A stretch of DNA of 64,000 bases from an uncultured Enhydrobacter sp. (lineage in GTDB: Bacteria > Pseudomonadota > Gammaproteobacteria > Pseudomonadales > Moraxellaceae): assembly GCA_946222995.1 (NCBI GenBank), contig CAMIOS010000014.1, positions 1-64,000 of the forward strand. The letters run 5' to 3'. Under the pieces are notes generated by a model. It was given only the letters and a program-made list of their open reading frames with translations, had not been told where the DNA came from and made no database searches. Positions within the stretch are counted from its first letter, which is position 1, and the number at the start of each line of letters is the position of its first letter. The position numbers and the translations under genes are program-made. Shown here piece by piece: positions 52,509 through 61,154 of this stretch.

Positions 52509-54635
52509 TTATTCTTCGCTGGTTCCTTGTGTTGGGTTAATCGTTTGATTAATCCCTTTCATCGTCAATTTGATACGCCCACGGTTGTCAATATCTTGAA
52601 CAAGCACATTCACCATTTGACCTTCTTTAAGTACATCGTTCACATTCTCGATACGCTCATCCGAGATTTGTGAGATATGTACCAAGCCATCGGTATTGGG
52701 TAATATATTGACAAACGCGCCAAATTCCACAATACGAGCCACTTTACCCGTGTAAGTTTTGCCCACTTCCACCTCAGCGGTAATCGCTTCAATTTTCGCA
52801 ATCGCCGCTTTGGTTGAGGCTTTGTTTTCACCAAAGATACGAATCGTACCATTATCATCGATATCAACTACTGCACCGGTTTCTTCGGTCAATTGACGAA
52901 TCGTTGCACCGCCTTTGCCAATCACGTCACGGATTTTTTCGGGATCGATATCCATGACTGCAAAGTTTGGCGCATAGGCATTGATTTCTTTACGGCTGGT
53001 TGAGATGACTTCGTTCATCGCATTAAGGATATGAATCCGTCCGGCATGGGCTTGGTGCAAGGCTTTTTCCATGATCTCTGGGGTAATCCCTTCGATTTTG
53101 ATATCCATTTGCAAGGCAGTTACACCATTGGCAGACCCAGCGACTTTAAAATCCATATCGCCGAGATGGTCTTCGTCTCCCAAAATGTCTGACAACACCG
53201 CAAAACGCTCACCTTCTTTGACCAGACCCATCGCAATCCCGGCAACTGGGGCTTTGAGGGGTACACCGGCATCCATTAACGACAACGATGCACCACATAC
53301 CGATGCCATTGACGATGAGCCGTTTGATTCGGTGATATCAGATACCACACGAATCACATACGGAAAGCGTTCACTATCTGGCAACACTGCTTGTACCCCA
53401 CGACGAGCAAGGCGACCATGACCAATTTCACGGCGTTTAGGTCCGCTATCACGACCCGTCTCACCCACCGAATAGCTTGGGAAATTGTAATGGAGCATAA
53501 AGTGGTCTTGCTTGGTGCCTGCCAATGTGTCAATCATATTGACATCACGGGTATTACCCAATGTAGTCGTCACTAAGGCTTGCGTCTCGCCACGAGTGAA
53601 CAGGGCAGAGCCATGGGTATAAGGCAATACGCCTACTTGAATATCCAATGCACGCACGGTTTGTAGGTCGCGACCATCAATACGAGGCTTACCAGATAAA
53701 ATATTGTCACGCACAGTACGATACTTTAAGGTTTCAAATAGTTCGTTGATTTGAGCGACTTTATCCATGTAATCTTCAGCTTCCGTATTGCCGCCTAAAG
53801 TAGCAACTGCTTCATTTTGGATTTCGTCTAAGCGAGCGTAGCGGCTAGCTTTTTCGCTGATGGTATAAGCATCTGAAATAGCAGCGGCAAATTGGTTTTG
53901 TAGCGCAGTTTGTAATTCTTCGTTAATGGCAGGGGCAACAAACTCAGTTTTTTGTACGCCAACTTGGTTGGCAAAGTCATTAATCGCATCAATCACAATT
54001 TGTTGTTGTTGATGACCGTACAACACCGCACCCAGCATTTGGTCTTCTGACAATTCTTTGGCTTCTGATTCCACCATCAATACCGCAGAGGATGTGCCCG
54101 CAACAACCAAATCCAAATCGCTTTGTTTAATTTCTTCAAGATTTGGATTGAGTACATATTCACCATTGATAAAACCCACACGAGCCGCACCAATCGGACC
54201 ATTAAATGGGGCAGGTGAGATTGCTAACGCCGCTGATGTACCAATCATCGCTGCAATATCCGCATCTTGTTTTTTGTCACTAGAAATTACAGTGGCAGTC
54301 ACTTGAATTTCGTTATAATACCCTTCTGGGAATAATGGACGAATCGGACGATCAATCAAGCGAGAAGTCAAAGTTTCAAGCTCGCTTGGGCGACCCTCAC
54401 GCTTGCCATAGCCACCAGGGATTTTACCTGCGGCATACATCTTTTCTTGATAATTCACCGTTAACGGGAAAAAATCTTGACCGGCATTGGCTTCAGGCTT
54501 GACTACCACAGCGACCAATACCGACACACCACCCATATGCACAAGCACCGAGTTGGCTTGACGAGCAATACGTCCGGTCTCTAGCGTAACTTGTTGATTG
54601 CCGTATTGAAATTCTTTGGTTACGATATTAAACAT
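52509..54635 (-). CDS. pnp: Polyribonucleotide nucleotidyltransferase (PNPase)
   Basis: 708 residues with two RNase PH domains, a helical linker, KH and S1 domains in order. Motifs are GRIARQANSVLVHMGG, QEKMYAAGKIPGGYGKREGRPSE, the catalytic-core SDITESNGSSSMASVCG, KH-loop VIGKGGATIRQLTEETG, and S1 start VGKTYTGKVARIVEFGAFVN. It degrades RNA phosphorolytically in the degradosome. It lies downstream of rpsO behind a terminator and a large leader hairpin, matching the RNase III-autoregulated layout in E. coli. Confidence 0.97.
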   Translation of the reverse strand: MFNIVTKEFQYGNQQVTLETGRIARQANSVLVHMGGVSVLVAVVVKPEANAGQDFFPLTVNYQEKMYAAGKIPGGYGKREGRPSELETLTSRLIDRPIRPLFPEGYYNEIQVTATVISSDKKQDADIAAMIGTSAALAISPAPFNGPIGAARVGFINGEYVLNPNLEEIKQSDLDLVVAGTSSAVLMVESEAKELSEDQMLGAVLYGHQQQQIVIDAINDFANQVGVQKTEFVAPAINEELQTALQNQFAAAISDAYTISEKASRYARLDEIQNEAVATLGGNTEAEDYMDKVAQINELFETLKYRTVRDNILSGKPRIDGRDLQTVRALDIQVGVLPYTHGSALFTRGETQALVTTTLGNTRDVNMIDTLAGTKQDHFMLHYNFPSYSVGETGRDSGPKRREIGHGRLARRGVQAVLPDSERFPYVIRVVSDITESNGSSSMASVCGASLSLMDAGVPLKAPVAGIAMGLVKEGERFAVLSDILGDEDHLGDMDFKVAGSANGVTALQMDIKIEGITPEIMEKALHQAHAGRIHILNAMNEVISTSRKEINAYAPNFAVMDIDPEKIRDVIGKGGATIRQLTEETGAVVDIDDNGTIRIFGENKASTKAAIAKIEAITAEVEVGKTYTGKVARIVEFGAFVNILPNTDGLVHISQISDERIENVNDVLKEGQMVNVLVQDIDNRGRIKLTMKGINQTINPTQGTSEE

Positions 54636-54677
54636 ATTATTCCTTTGATAAAATTTTGGGCTTTTCAGTAATAGCCC

Positions 54678-54727
54678 CTAACGTTTGGATTCTTGGTTGT
54701 CACTATTGGCCAAAACCCAAACGTTAG
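54678..54727 (-). promoter_or_regulatory. pnp leader hairpin (candidate RNase III site)
   Basis: CTAACGTTTGG (54678-54688) and CCAAACGTTAG (54717-54727) form a perfect 11-base-pair stem about 43 bases upstream of the pnp start, with a smaller TTGG/CCAA pairing inside. E. coli pnp autoregulation uses RNase III cleavage of such a leader hairpin. Confidence 0.65.
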
Positions 54728-54874
54728 AAGCAATCTACTGCTGTATAAACCCCTTTTCATAGTGTTAAAAATTGCTATACTACACTTAAAAGTTTAGGCA
54801 TAACGTGCCTATTTTACTTAATTTTGCTGCTGATAGCCATTAAAATAAGACAAATTCCTAAAAACATGCGCCAT

Positions 54875-54905
54875 AAAAAAACGGCTACCTAAAAGTAACC
54901 GTTTT
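54875..54905 (-). terminator. Terminator between rpsO and pnp
   Basis: On the minus strand AAAACGGTTAC pairs with GTAGCCGTTTT (one mismatch) and is followed by a T-run, 28 bases after the rpsO stop. Partial read-through to pnp is expected as in E. coli. Confidence 0.75.
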
Positions 54906-54932
54906 AATAGTCTATCTGTATAAAGACCAAAA

Positions 54933-55199
54933 TTAACGACGTAAGCCCAACTCACCAATTAATTTAGTATAGCGGTCAGCGTCTTTGCGTTTTAAGTAGT
55001 CAAGCAAACTACGACGTGAGTTAACCATACGAATCAAACCACGGCGGCTGTGGTGATCAGCTTTATGCGCTTTAAAATGTGGTTGTAAATCGTTGATACG
55101 CGCGGTTAACAGAGCGATTTGAACTTCTGGTGAACCTGTGTCATTTTCTGACTGTTTGAATTTTGCAATAACATCTGCACGGTCTTGATTCGTTAACAT
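54933..55199 (-). CDS. rpsO: 30S ribosomal protein S15
   Basis: 88 residues with the S15 pattern: SENDTGSPEVQIALLTARINDLQPHFKAHKADHHSRRGLIRMVNSRRSLLDYLKRKDADRY. S15 is a primary binder of 16S rRNA helix 22 and usually represses its own mRNA. A structured leader lies upstream. It precedes pnp in the conserved rpsO-pnp arrangement. Confidence 0.97.
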   Translation of the reverse strand: MLTNQDRADVIAKFKQSENDTGSPEVQIALLTARINDLQPHFKAHKADHHSRRGLIRMVNSRRSLLDYLKRKDADRYTKLIGELGLRR

Positions 55200-55228
55200 A
55201 ATTGTTTCCTAGCTTTTCAGCCTATCAG

Positions 55229-55301
55229 TGAGAAGCCTAATCTTTTGCCTGAATAACAAAAATAGATTAGGGTGAATAATAAAGGAAAACCACGCCTCTC
55301 A
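55229..55301 (-). promoter_or_regulatory. Structured rpsO leader, candidate S15 autoregulatory RNA
   Basis: On the minus strand CCTAATC pairs with GATTAGG, and the directly adjoining CTTCTCA pairs with TGAGAGG upstream (one G-U), giving a two-part stem with internal loop about 30 bases before the rpsO start. S15 leaders in many bacteria fold into such structures. Confidence 0.5.
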
Positions 55302-55378
55302 GTAGTTGTCCTAATTTAAAAACCCATTTCGATATTAGGATTTTAAAAAGAGTAATATTTTAACAAAATTTTAGGATT

Positions 55379-55405
55379 AAAAAAACCCCAATCGCATAAT
55401 TGGGG
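55379..55405 (-). terminator. Terminator after the small 59-codon gene
   Basis: CCCCAAT and ATTGGGG form a seven-base-pair stem with a six-base loop, followed on the minus strand by seven T. It lies 21 bases after the stop at 55427. Confidence 0.8.
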
Positions 55406-55426
55406 CTAGTATTTTTACAAAAGCAA

Positions 55427-55606
55427 TTATTTATTTTGATTATTACCGATGGGTTGTTTAGGGGTCGCCTCACCTAATTTATCAAGTTGTTCTTGGGGAG
55501 CTGTCGTTGCTTCACTCAAACTATCAGGTTCGTTATCAGTCGCTATGGGGGTAGTAGACATATTTTTATTCATCTCATTGATATCTGTCATCGTTGTTGA
55601 TTGCAT
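55427..55606 (-). CDS. Small polar protein of unknown function (59 aa)
   Basis: An ATG at 55606 has AAAAGGA nine bases upstream and opens 59 codons (MQSTTMTDINEMNKNMSTT, ending GNNQNK). The product is Ser/Thr/Gln/Asn-rich, acidic and probably disordered. It lies 32 bases after the PfpI-family gene, and a good terminator follows, which together support a real downstream gene of that unit. A longer start at 55627 lacks a ribosome-binding site. I recognise no family. Confidence 0.55.
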   Translation of the reverse strand: MQSTTMTDINEMNKNMSTTPIATDNEPDSLSEATTAPQEQLDKLGEATPKQPIGNNQNK

Positions 55607-55638
55607 ACTATTTTTCCTTTTTATCATTTATTTTTTTA

Positions 55639-56163
55639 TTATTTATTTAAGGCCGTATCAATTGCTGCGACAAAGTCGGGGATATCGTCAGGTTGACGAC
55701 TGGTAATCAAATTACCATCGATGACTACTGATTTATCTTCAAAATTAGCACCTGCATTTTTTAAGTCAAGCGCAATGGTTTTATAAGCGGTCAATTTTTT
55801 ACCATTAGCAACTTGCATATCCACAAAAATCCAAGGGGCATGACAAATTGCTGCCACCGGTTTACCGGTATCTAAAAATGCTTTAACAAGTGTTTGTGCC
55901 GCTTGCTTACCACGCAAGGCATCTGCATTAGCTCCACCGCCTGGTAATACAATCGCGTCATAATCGCTTGCGTTGGCTTCGCTAATTAATAAATCAGCGG
56001 TAAAATGATCAGCAGGATCTGTATGATTAAGTCCACGTACTTGTTTTTGTGGTTGGGTAGTAATCAACGTGGTGGTATAACCTTTCGCTTCAAGTAATTG
56101 TTTGGGTTTGGTATATTCTATTTGTTCAAAGTCAGTATCGAGTAAAAAAGCAATCTTAGACAT
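55639..56163 (-). CDS. DJ-1/PfpI-family protein
   Basis: 174 residues of the PfpI/YhbO type: KIAFLLDTDFEQIEYTKPKQLLEAKGY, YDAIVLPGGGANADALRG, the nucleophile elbow VAAICHAPWIFVDM (Cys near 107), and LITSRQPDDIPDF at the C-terminus. The His following the Cys and the preceding glutamate (FEQIEY) fit the Cys-His-Glu site. Relatives act as glyoxalase/deglycase-like stress proteins; the exact activity is debated. It is followed by the 59-codon gene. Confidence 0.9.
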   Translation of the reverse strand: MSKIAFLLDTDFEQIEYTKPKQLLEAKGYTTTLITTQPQKQVRGLNHTDPADHFTADLLISEANASDYDAIVLPGGGANADALRGKQAAQTLVKAFLDTGKPVAAICHAPWIFVDMQVANGKKLTAYKTIALDLKNAGANFEDKSVVIDGNLITSRQPDDIPDFVAAIDTALNK

Positions 56164-56307
56164 GGTGTTATCCTTATGTTTTTATTTAAGTTTTAGCGAT
56201 AACCAAATCATATAAGAAAAAAACCTAACTTACTGCTGATAAAACGTCAAATTTTGTGTCGGTAAATTAACAACGTATAGCAACTGTGACAAACAGCTAA
56301 ACAAAAA

Positions 56308-57240
56308 TTAATTATTAACTAGTTTAAGGGGTTGTAAGCGTCCATTGGGCTCAAGGTTGGCTACCCCTAAAAATTTATCCAAATGAAATAACCGAATTTC
56401 CTGTTGCTTATCGCTTAAAATGTCTTGCTCAGTTGCTTCAAATTTGACATTGAGCCGTTGACCATTGCGAATGCGGCTGGTCTGCGCTTCATCGAGTTGT
56501 AATTTTGACAAAAATTTGACACATTCATCAATAGGCAATAATTTGTCAAAACGTTGGTCAAAACTCAATGTCTCAAAATCGGCTAACGTAATTGAATTTT
56601 GCAAATTAAAATCGCCAGTTTTGGTACGTCTAAGCGACGTTAAATGTCCAAAGGTGCCTAAGGCTTTGGCAATATCTTCACCCAAGACTCGAATATAAGT
56701 ACCTTTTGAACAAGTCACATCAAGCTGTAATTGGTCGGGCAAAATGGGTACGACAGCCAAATCAAAAATCGTGATGGGGCGAGCCTCACGCTCAATTTCG
56801 ATACCTTCCCGAGCCAATTCGTACAGTTTTTTGCCGTCTTTTTTGAGGGCGGAATACATCGGCGGAATTTGACAGATACCGCCCAAAAAGGTTTGGGTCA
56901 CGGCTGACAATTTCTCATCGCTCAAATCGGGAATGGCTTGGATGGCAATGACTTTGCCTTCAGCATCGCCTGTGTCAGTCTGCTCGCCAAGTTTGAGAAT
57001 GGCTTGATAGGATTTGACCGCCTCGAGCTGATAATGGCTAAATTTGGTCGCTTCGCCCAGACAAATCGGCAATAAGCCTGTCGCCATTGGGTCAAGTGTG
57101 CCGGTATGCCCTGCTTTTTTGCTGTCATGGCTGTCCGATTTTAGCAAGTATTTGACTTTGGAAACGACTTGCTGAGAGGTCATACCTTGGGGCTTATCAA
57201 TCAGCAAAACGCCAGAAACGACGTGTTTTTGAACAGTCAT
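56308..57240 (-). CDS. truB: tRNA pseudouridine(55) synthase
   Basis: 310 residues. The N-terminal signature GVLLIDKPQGMTSQQVV is followed by the catalytic block KAGHTGTLDPMATGLL with Asp50, then SYQAILKLGEQTDTGDAEG, and CSKGTYIRVLGEDIAK. It makes pseudouridine 55 in the T-loop of all tRNAs. It lies only eight bases downstream of rho on the same strand, an unusual co-transcription; truB is often with rbfA and rpsO. Confidence 0.95.
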   Translation of the reverse strand: MTVQKHVVSGVLLIDKPQGMTSQQVVSKVKYLLKSDSHDSKKAGHTGTLDPMATGLLPICLGEATKFSHYQLEAVKSYQAILKLGEQTDTGDAEGKVIAIQAIPDLSDEKLSAVTQTFLGGICQIPPMYSALKKDGKKLYELAREGIEIEREARPITIFDLAVVPILPDQLQLDVTCSKGTYIRVLGEDIAKALGTFGHLTSLRRTKTGDFNLQNSITLADFETLSFDQRFDKLLPIDECVKFLSKLQLDEAQTSRIRNGQRLNVKFEATEQDILSDKQQEIRLFHLDKFLGVANLEPNGRLQPLKLVNN

Positions 57241-57248
57241 AAGCGCGT

Positions 57249-58517
57249 TTACGCTTTATCTTTGCGGGTCATTTGCTCAAAGAATTCATCATTGGTTTTT
57301 GAGTCTTTGAGTTTTTCTAGCAAAAATTCGGTCGCCTGCATTTCATCCATCGGGTGCAATAACTTACGCAAAATCCACACTTTACGCAGCAACGCTTCAT
57401 CCATTAACCGTTCTTCACGGCGCGTGCCCGATTTTTTGATGTTAATGGCAGGAAATACCCGTTTTTCGGCAATACGGCGGTCAAGGGTGATTTCTTGGTT
57501 ACCCGTCCCCTTGAACTCTTCATAAATCACTTCATCCATACGGCTACCCGTATCAATCAAGGCGGTCGAGATAATGGTCAAACTGCCGCCTTCTTCGATA
57601 TTACGAGCCGCCCCAAAAAAGCGTTTTGGGCGTTCTAATGCATTGGCATCAACACCCCCTGTTAATACCTTGCCTGATGACGGAATCACGGTGTTATAAG
57701 CCCGAGCCAGACGGGTAATCGAATCCAATAAAATCACCACATCTTGCTTGTGCTCGACCAAGCGTTTGGCTTTTTCAATCACCATTTCGGCGACTTGGAC
57801 GTGACGGGTGGGTGGCTCATCAAAGGTTGAAGCAACCACTTCCCCCCGCACGGTGCGTTGCATTTCAGTGACTTCTTCAGGACGTTCATCAATCAAGAGC
57901 ACAATCAAATAACACTCGGGGTTATTTTTGGTAATCGACTGGGCAATTGATTGTAAAAGAACCGTTTTACCTGCTTTAGGCGGAGCAACGATAATTGAAC
58001 GCTGACCTTTCCCAATGGGTGCCATCAAATCAATGACACGCCCTGTCAAATCTTCGGTGGTACCATTGCCCAGCTCAAGTTTTAGTTGCTCAGTCGGAAA
58101 CAGTGGGGTTAAGTTTTCAAAAATCAGTTTGTGGCGTGAACGGTCTGGTGTATCAAAGTTGATTTCGTTGACTTTTAACAACGCAAAGTAGCGTTCAGAG
58201 TCTTTGGGTGGGCGAATCGTACCAGCAATTGAGTCACCTGTTTTTAGATTAAAGCGGCGAATTTGACTTGGGCTGACATAGATGTCATCAGGACCAGCAA
58301 GATACGAGCCTTCTGATGAACGCAAAAAACCAAAACCGTCTGGCAAAATCTCAAGTACCCCATCACCATAGATCGCTTCACCGTTGCGAGCGTGGGTTTT
58401 TAAGATAGCAAAGATAATGTCTTGTTTGCGGCTACGAGCCATATTTTCTAAGCCCATTTGCTCGCTAATTGCTAACAATTCGGCAATTGATTTGCGTTTT
58501 AATTCGGTTAAATTCAT
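57249..58517 (-). CDS. rho: Transcription termination factor Rho
   Basis: 422 residues, full length. It has an N-terminal helical and cold-shock RNA-binding domain (MNLTELKRKSIAELLAISEQMG, then GDGVLEILPDGFGFLRS), the Walker A loop VAPPKAGKTVLLQ, LIVLLIDERPEEVTEM, and the Q-loop and R-loop regions GSLTIISTALIDTGSRMDEV. It is a hexameric helicase ending unstructured transcripts. A 488-base gap separates it from trxA, suggesting an own promoter and a leader for autoregulation. truB follows within eight bases. Confidence 0.97.
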   Translation of the reverse strand: MNLTELKRKSIAELLAISEQMGLENMARSRKQDIIFAILKTHARNGEAIYGDGVLEILPDGFGFLRSSEGSYLAGPDDIYVSPSQIRRFNLKTGDSIAGTIRPPKDSERYFALLKVNEINFDTPDRSRHKLIFENLTPLFPTEQLKLELGNGTTEDLTGRVIDLMAPIGKGQRSIIVAPPKAGKTVLLQSIAQSITKNNPECYLIVLLIDERPEEVTEMQRTVRGEVVASTFDEPPTRHVQVAEMVIEKAKRLVEHKQDVVILLDSITRLARAYNTVIPSSGKVLTGGVDANALERPKRFFGAARNIEEGGSLTIISTALIDTGSRMDEVIYEEFKGTGNQEITLDRRIAEKRVFPAINIKKSGTRREERLMDEALLRKVWILRKLLHPMDEMQATEFLLEKLKDSKTNDEFFEQMTRKDKA

Positions 58518-58859
58518 AAATTAAATCATCAAAAATGTATTGACCTGACTTATCTGTTGAATTGACAACATCTTGCAAGTAACAATGACTGCCAGTCCAG
58601 ATAAGAGTAAAAGAAGAAAACAGCCACGACAGAACGCCATAGACCGAAATGACTGTATCGAAATTGACTACCACAAGTAAATAAGAAGGTTTAATCAGCT
58701 TGGGTTAGGCAACTTCAGATATTACAGACGGATGATACAGAATAGTTGTGTTAAATACTCGATAATTTGCTCTTATACCGCAGATTAAAGCGTTTTAACA
58801 AAGTTTAATTTGTGGCATACAATATACGACTAGCCGCTAGCAATTGTCAATCGCTTCCA
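58518..58859 (-). other. Long rho leader, no gene supported
   Basis: About 340 bases upstream of rho contain no supportable gene. A 69-codon frame overlaps the rho start but lacks a ribosome-binding site and looks spurious. Rho genes often have long, Rho-sensitive leaders; low-structure, C-containing RNA here would fit but cannot be proved. Confidence 0.35.
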
Positions 58860-58923
58860 TAAAAAAACCATGATCATTCCAATAGTTTGTTAATTTAGCT
58901 AACAAAAATTGATTGATCATGGT
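58860..58923 (-). terminator. Extended terminator hairpin after trxA
   Basis: ACCATGATCA (58867-58876) and TGATCATGGT (58914-58923) form a perfect 10-base-pair outer stem with a nested TTTGTTA/TAACAAA stem. On the minus strand it is followed by seven T. It lies about 80 bases past the trxA stop and separates it from rho. Confidence 0.8.
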
Positions 58924-59005
58924 AAATAAGCATTAAATCAATATAGGTTTACAGTCAAGTCAAAATTTTTAAATGACATGATATGGATAAACTGATATTG
59001 TCCAA

Positions 59006-59329
59006 TTAAACGTGTTTATTTAATAATGCAGACAATTGGGCTTTAGGCTGTGCACCCACCACATTATCCACTTTTTCACCGTTTTTAAAGACAAATAGGC
59101 TTGGAATACTCCGGATGCCATATTGAGCAGCCAAATTTGGATTGGCATCCACGTCAATTTTGACAATACGAGCTTTGCCTTCAAATTCGCCAGATAACTC
59201 ATCTAATACCGGCGCAATGGCTTTACAAGGTCCACACCAAGCTGCCCAAAAGTCCACTAAAACAGGGACATCAGATTGTAATACGGCTTTTTCAAACGTG
59301 CCTTCATCGGCATGAATCACAGATGACAT
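59006..59329 (-). CDS. trxA: Thioredoxin
   Basis: 107 residues, with the active site WCGPC at 31-35 within LVDFWAAWCGPCKAIAP and the cis-proline region YGIRSIPSLFVFKNGEKV. It reduces protein disulfides in the cytoplasm. The trxA-rho-ppx neighbourhood is like that of Pseudomonas. It is divergent from ppx and followed by a nested terminator. Confidence 0.96.
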   Translation of the reverse strand: MSSVIHADEGTFEKAVLQSDVPVLVDFWAAWCGPCKAIAPVLDELSGEFEGKARIVKIDVDANPNLAAQYGIRSIPSLFVFKNGEKVDNVVGAQPKAQLSALLNKHV

Positions 59330-59601
59330 AATTTTTTCCTTTTTGCTGTGAGATAATAGGATTGTTCTATCAAGATTGCTAGAACGGTTAATGGATAATA
59401 AATTGATGGGGATATAATAACATAATGCAAATGGCTAAATATGTCAGCAATGGTTAATTGTGTTAATGGTACTGATAAAAAAGGTAAATTAACCGACAAA
59501 AATTTCCTACGCACGAATAGCGCAATAAAACCATAAATGGCTTGTCACCCACTGGCAAAAATGCGTAAAATGGGGCAATTTTCATCATCGAATTGTGTAT
59601 T

Positions 59602-61113
59602 ATGCCTGATTTACTTGCTGATAATGAATTGATGGCTGCCATCGATTTGGGTTCAAATAGCTTTCACCTTGCCATCGCTCGTCTAGACCACGGCGAAGTA
59701 CGCAAATTGGCATCCATGTCTGAAAAAGTGCAACTTGCCGCAGGGCTTGATGACAACAAATTTTTATCTCAAGATGCCCAACAACGCGGACTCGATTGTT
59801 TATCGCGCTTTGTGGGTAGGCTTGATTCAGTTTCGCCCCAACGTCTTCGCATTGTAGCCACCAATGCCTTACGGCAAGCCAAAAATGCCGATGAATTTAT
59901 TAAAAAAGCCAATGCCATTTTACCAAAACCGATTGAAGTCATCGCAGGGCGAGAAGAAGCGCGCTTGATTTATTTGGGCGTATCGCACACCAATGCCAGT
60001 ACTGAAAAACGTTTGGTGATTGATATAGGTGGCGGCTCGACTGAGTTTATTATTGGTAAAGGGTTTGACCCAATTTTGACCGAAAGCTTACAAATGGGCT
60101 GTGTGGCGTTTACTAAAAATTACTTTGGCGATGGCGAAATCACCGAAAAAGCCTTTGAAAAAGCCATTGCGGCGGCACGTAAAGAGGTGTTAGGGATTAG
60201 TCGCTTGTATCAAAAAACCGGTTGGGACAGTGTGACAGGCTCCAGCGGTACGATTAAAGCGGTCAACCAAATTTTAGTACAGCTTGGGCTGGCTGATGAC
60301 CATGCGCGCGTCACCTTTAATGGCGTCAAGCATATTCAAAAACTGTTGCTCAAAGCCAAGTATGTGGATAATATTGATTTTGCAGAAGTCAAAGAAACCC
60401 GCAAAGCGGTACTGCCTGCCGGGGTTGCCGTGTTACTGGCTACGATGAGTGTACTTGGCATTGATACAATTGCGTACTCAGATGGGGCATTACGTGAAGG
60501 CGTGATGTATGACATGCTTGGTCGCTTTGCCAGTGAAGATGTGCGTGATCGTAGTGTGCAAGCCATACTGACTCGCTACTCAGTTGATCGCAAACAAGCC
60601 AAACGGGTCGTCGCTACCGCCCAAGCGCTGTACAATCAAGTCAAAAATCGCCTTGGACTTGATGAGGAAGATGCCGACTTACTGCGGCGTGGGGCGTATT
60701 TACATGAAATTGGCCTAGCGATTAGTCACAGTAGTTACCATCGTCACAGTGCTTATTTGCTACAAAATTCTGACATTGATGGCTTTTCGCAAGTCGATAA
60801 AATGCGGATGGCACAATTGGTCATGCATCATCGCCGCAAGCTAAAGCCCGAAGGGTTAGAAGAGGTCAAAATGGTGGGCGGTGAGAATTTGGTATATCTG
60901 GCGTTACTCCTTCGTCTGGCTGTATTGACCCACCATAGCCGCAGTAAGCACGAAGACATTGTCCTAAAACTTACTGCCAAAGATGATAAACATTGGCTAG
61001 TTAGCCTCAATCTTAACAGCGATGCCGCCAATTTATTGTATAGTGATCTACTTGATGAAATTGAGGTTTGGCAAAAGTGGGGTATCAGGCTTGATGTCAA
61101 AACCCTTGACTAA
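59602..61113 (+). CDS. ppx: Exopolyphosphatase (Ppx/GppA family)
   Basis: 503 residues from the ATG at 59602; a TTG three codons earlier is weaker. The ASKHA-type ATPase domain has LMAAIDLGSNSFHLAIARL and VIDIGGGSTEFIIG as phosphate loops and GSSGTIKAVN further on; a C-terminal HD-like helical domain contains LHEIGLAISHSSYHRHS. It hydrolyses polyphosphate ends. GppA is a close relative, but length and the trxA neighbourhood favour Ppx. ppk is not in the window. Confidence 0.9.
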   Translation: MPDLLADNELMAAIDLGSNSFHLAIARLDHGEVRKLASMSEKVQLAAGLDDNKFLSQDAQQRGLDCLSRFVGRLDSVSPQRLRIVATNALRQAKNADEFIKKANAILPKPIEVIAGREEARLIYLGVSHTNASTEKRLVIDIGGGSTEFIIGKGFDPILTESLQMGCVAFTKNYFGDGEITEKAFEKAIAAARKEVLGISRLYQKTGWDSVTGSSGTIKAVNQILVQLGLADDHARVTFNGVKHIQKLLLKAKYVDNIDFAEVKETRKAVLPAGVAVLLATMSVLGIDTIAYSDGALREGVMYDMLGRFASEDVRDRSVQAILTRYSVDRKQAKRVVATAQALYNQVKNRLGLDEEDADLLRRGAYLHEIGLAISHSSYHRHSAYLLQNSDIDGFSQVDKMRMAQLVMHHRRKLKPEGLEEVKMVGGENLVYLALLLRLAVLTHHSRSKHEDIVLKLTAKDDKHWLVSLNLNSDAANLLYSDLLDEIEVWQKWGIRLDVKTLD

Positions 61114-61154
61114 CCTTTTAACAACTATCTTTTAAACTCAATAAGGAAATACTG

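Noticed and set aside
58465..58674. 69-codon minus-strand frame overlapping the rho start, a possible rho leader peptide
   Set aside because: It runs into rho out of frame, has no ribosome-binding site and is unlike the short enterobacterial leader.
59364..59385. GTTCTA/TAGAAC inverted repeat upstream of trxA
   Set aside because: Short arms and a ten-base gap; may be an operator but no supporting evidence.
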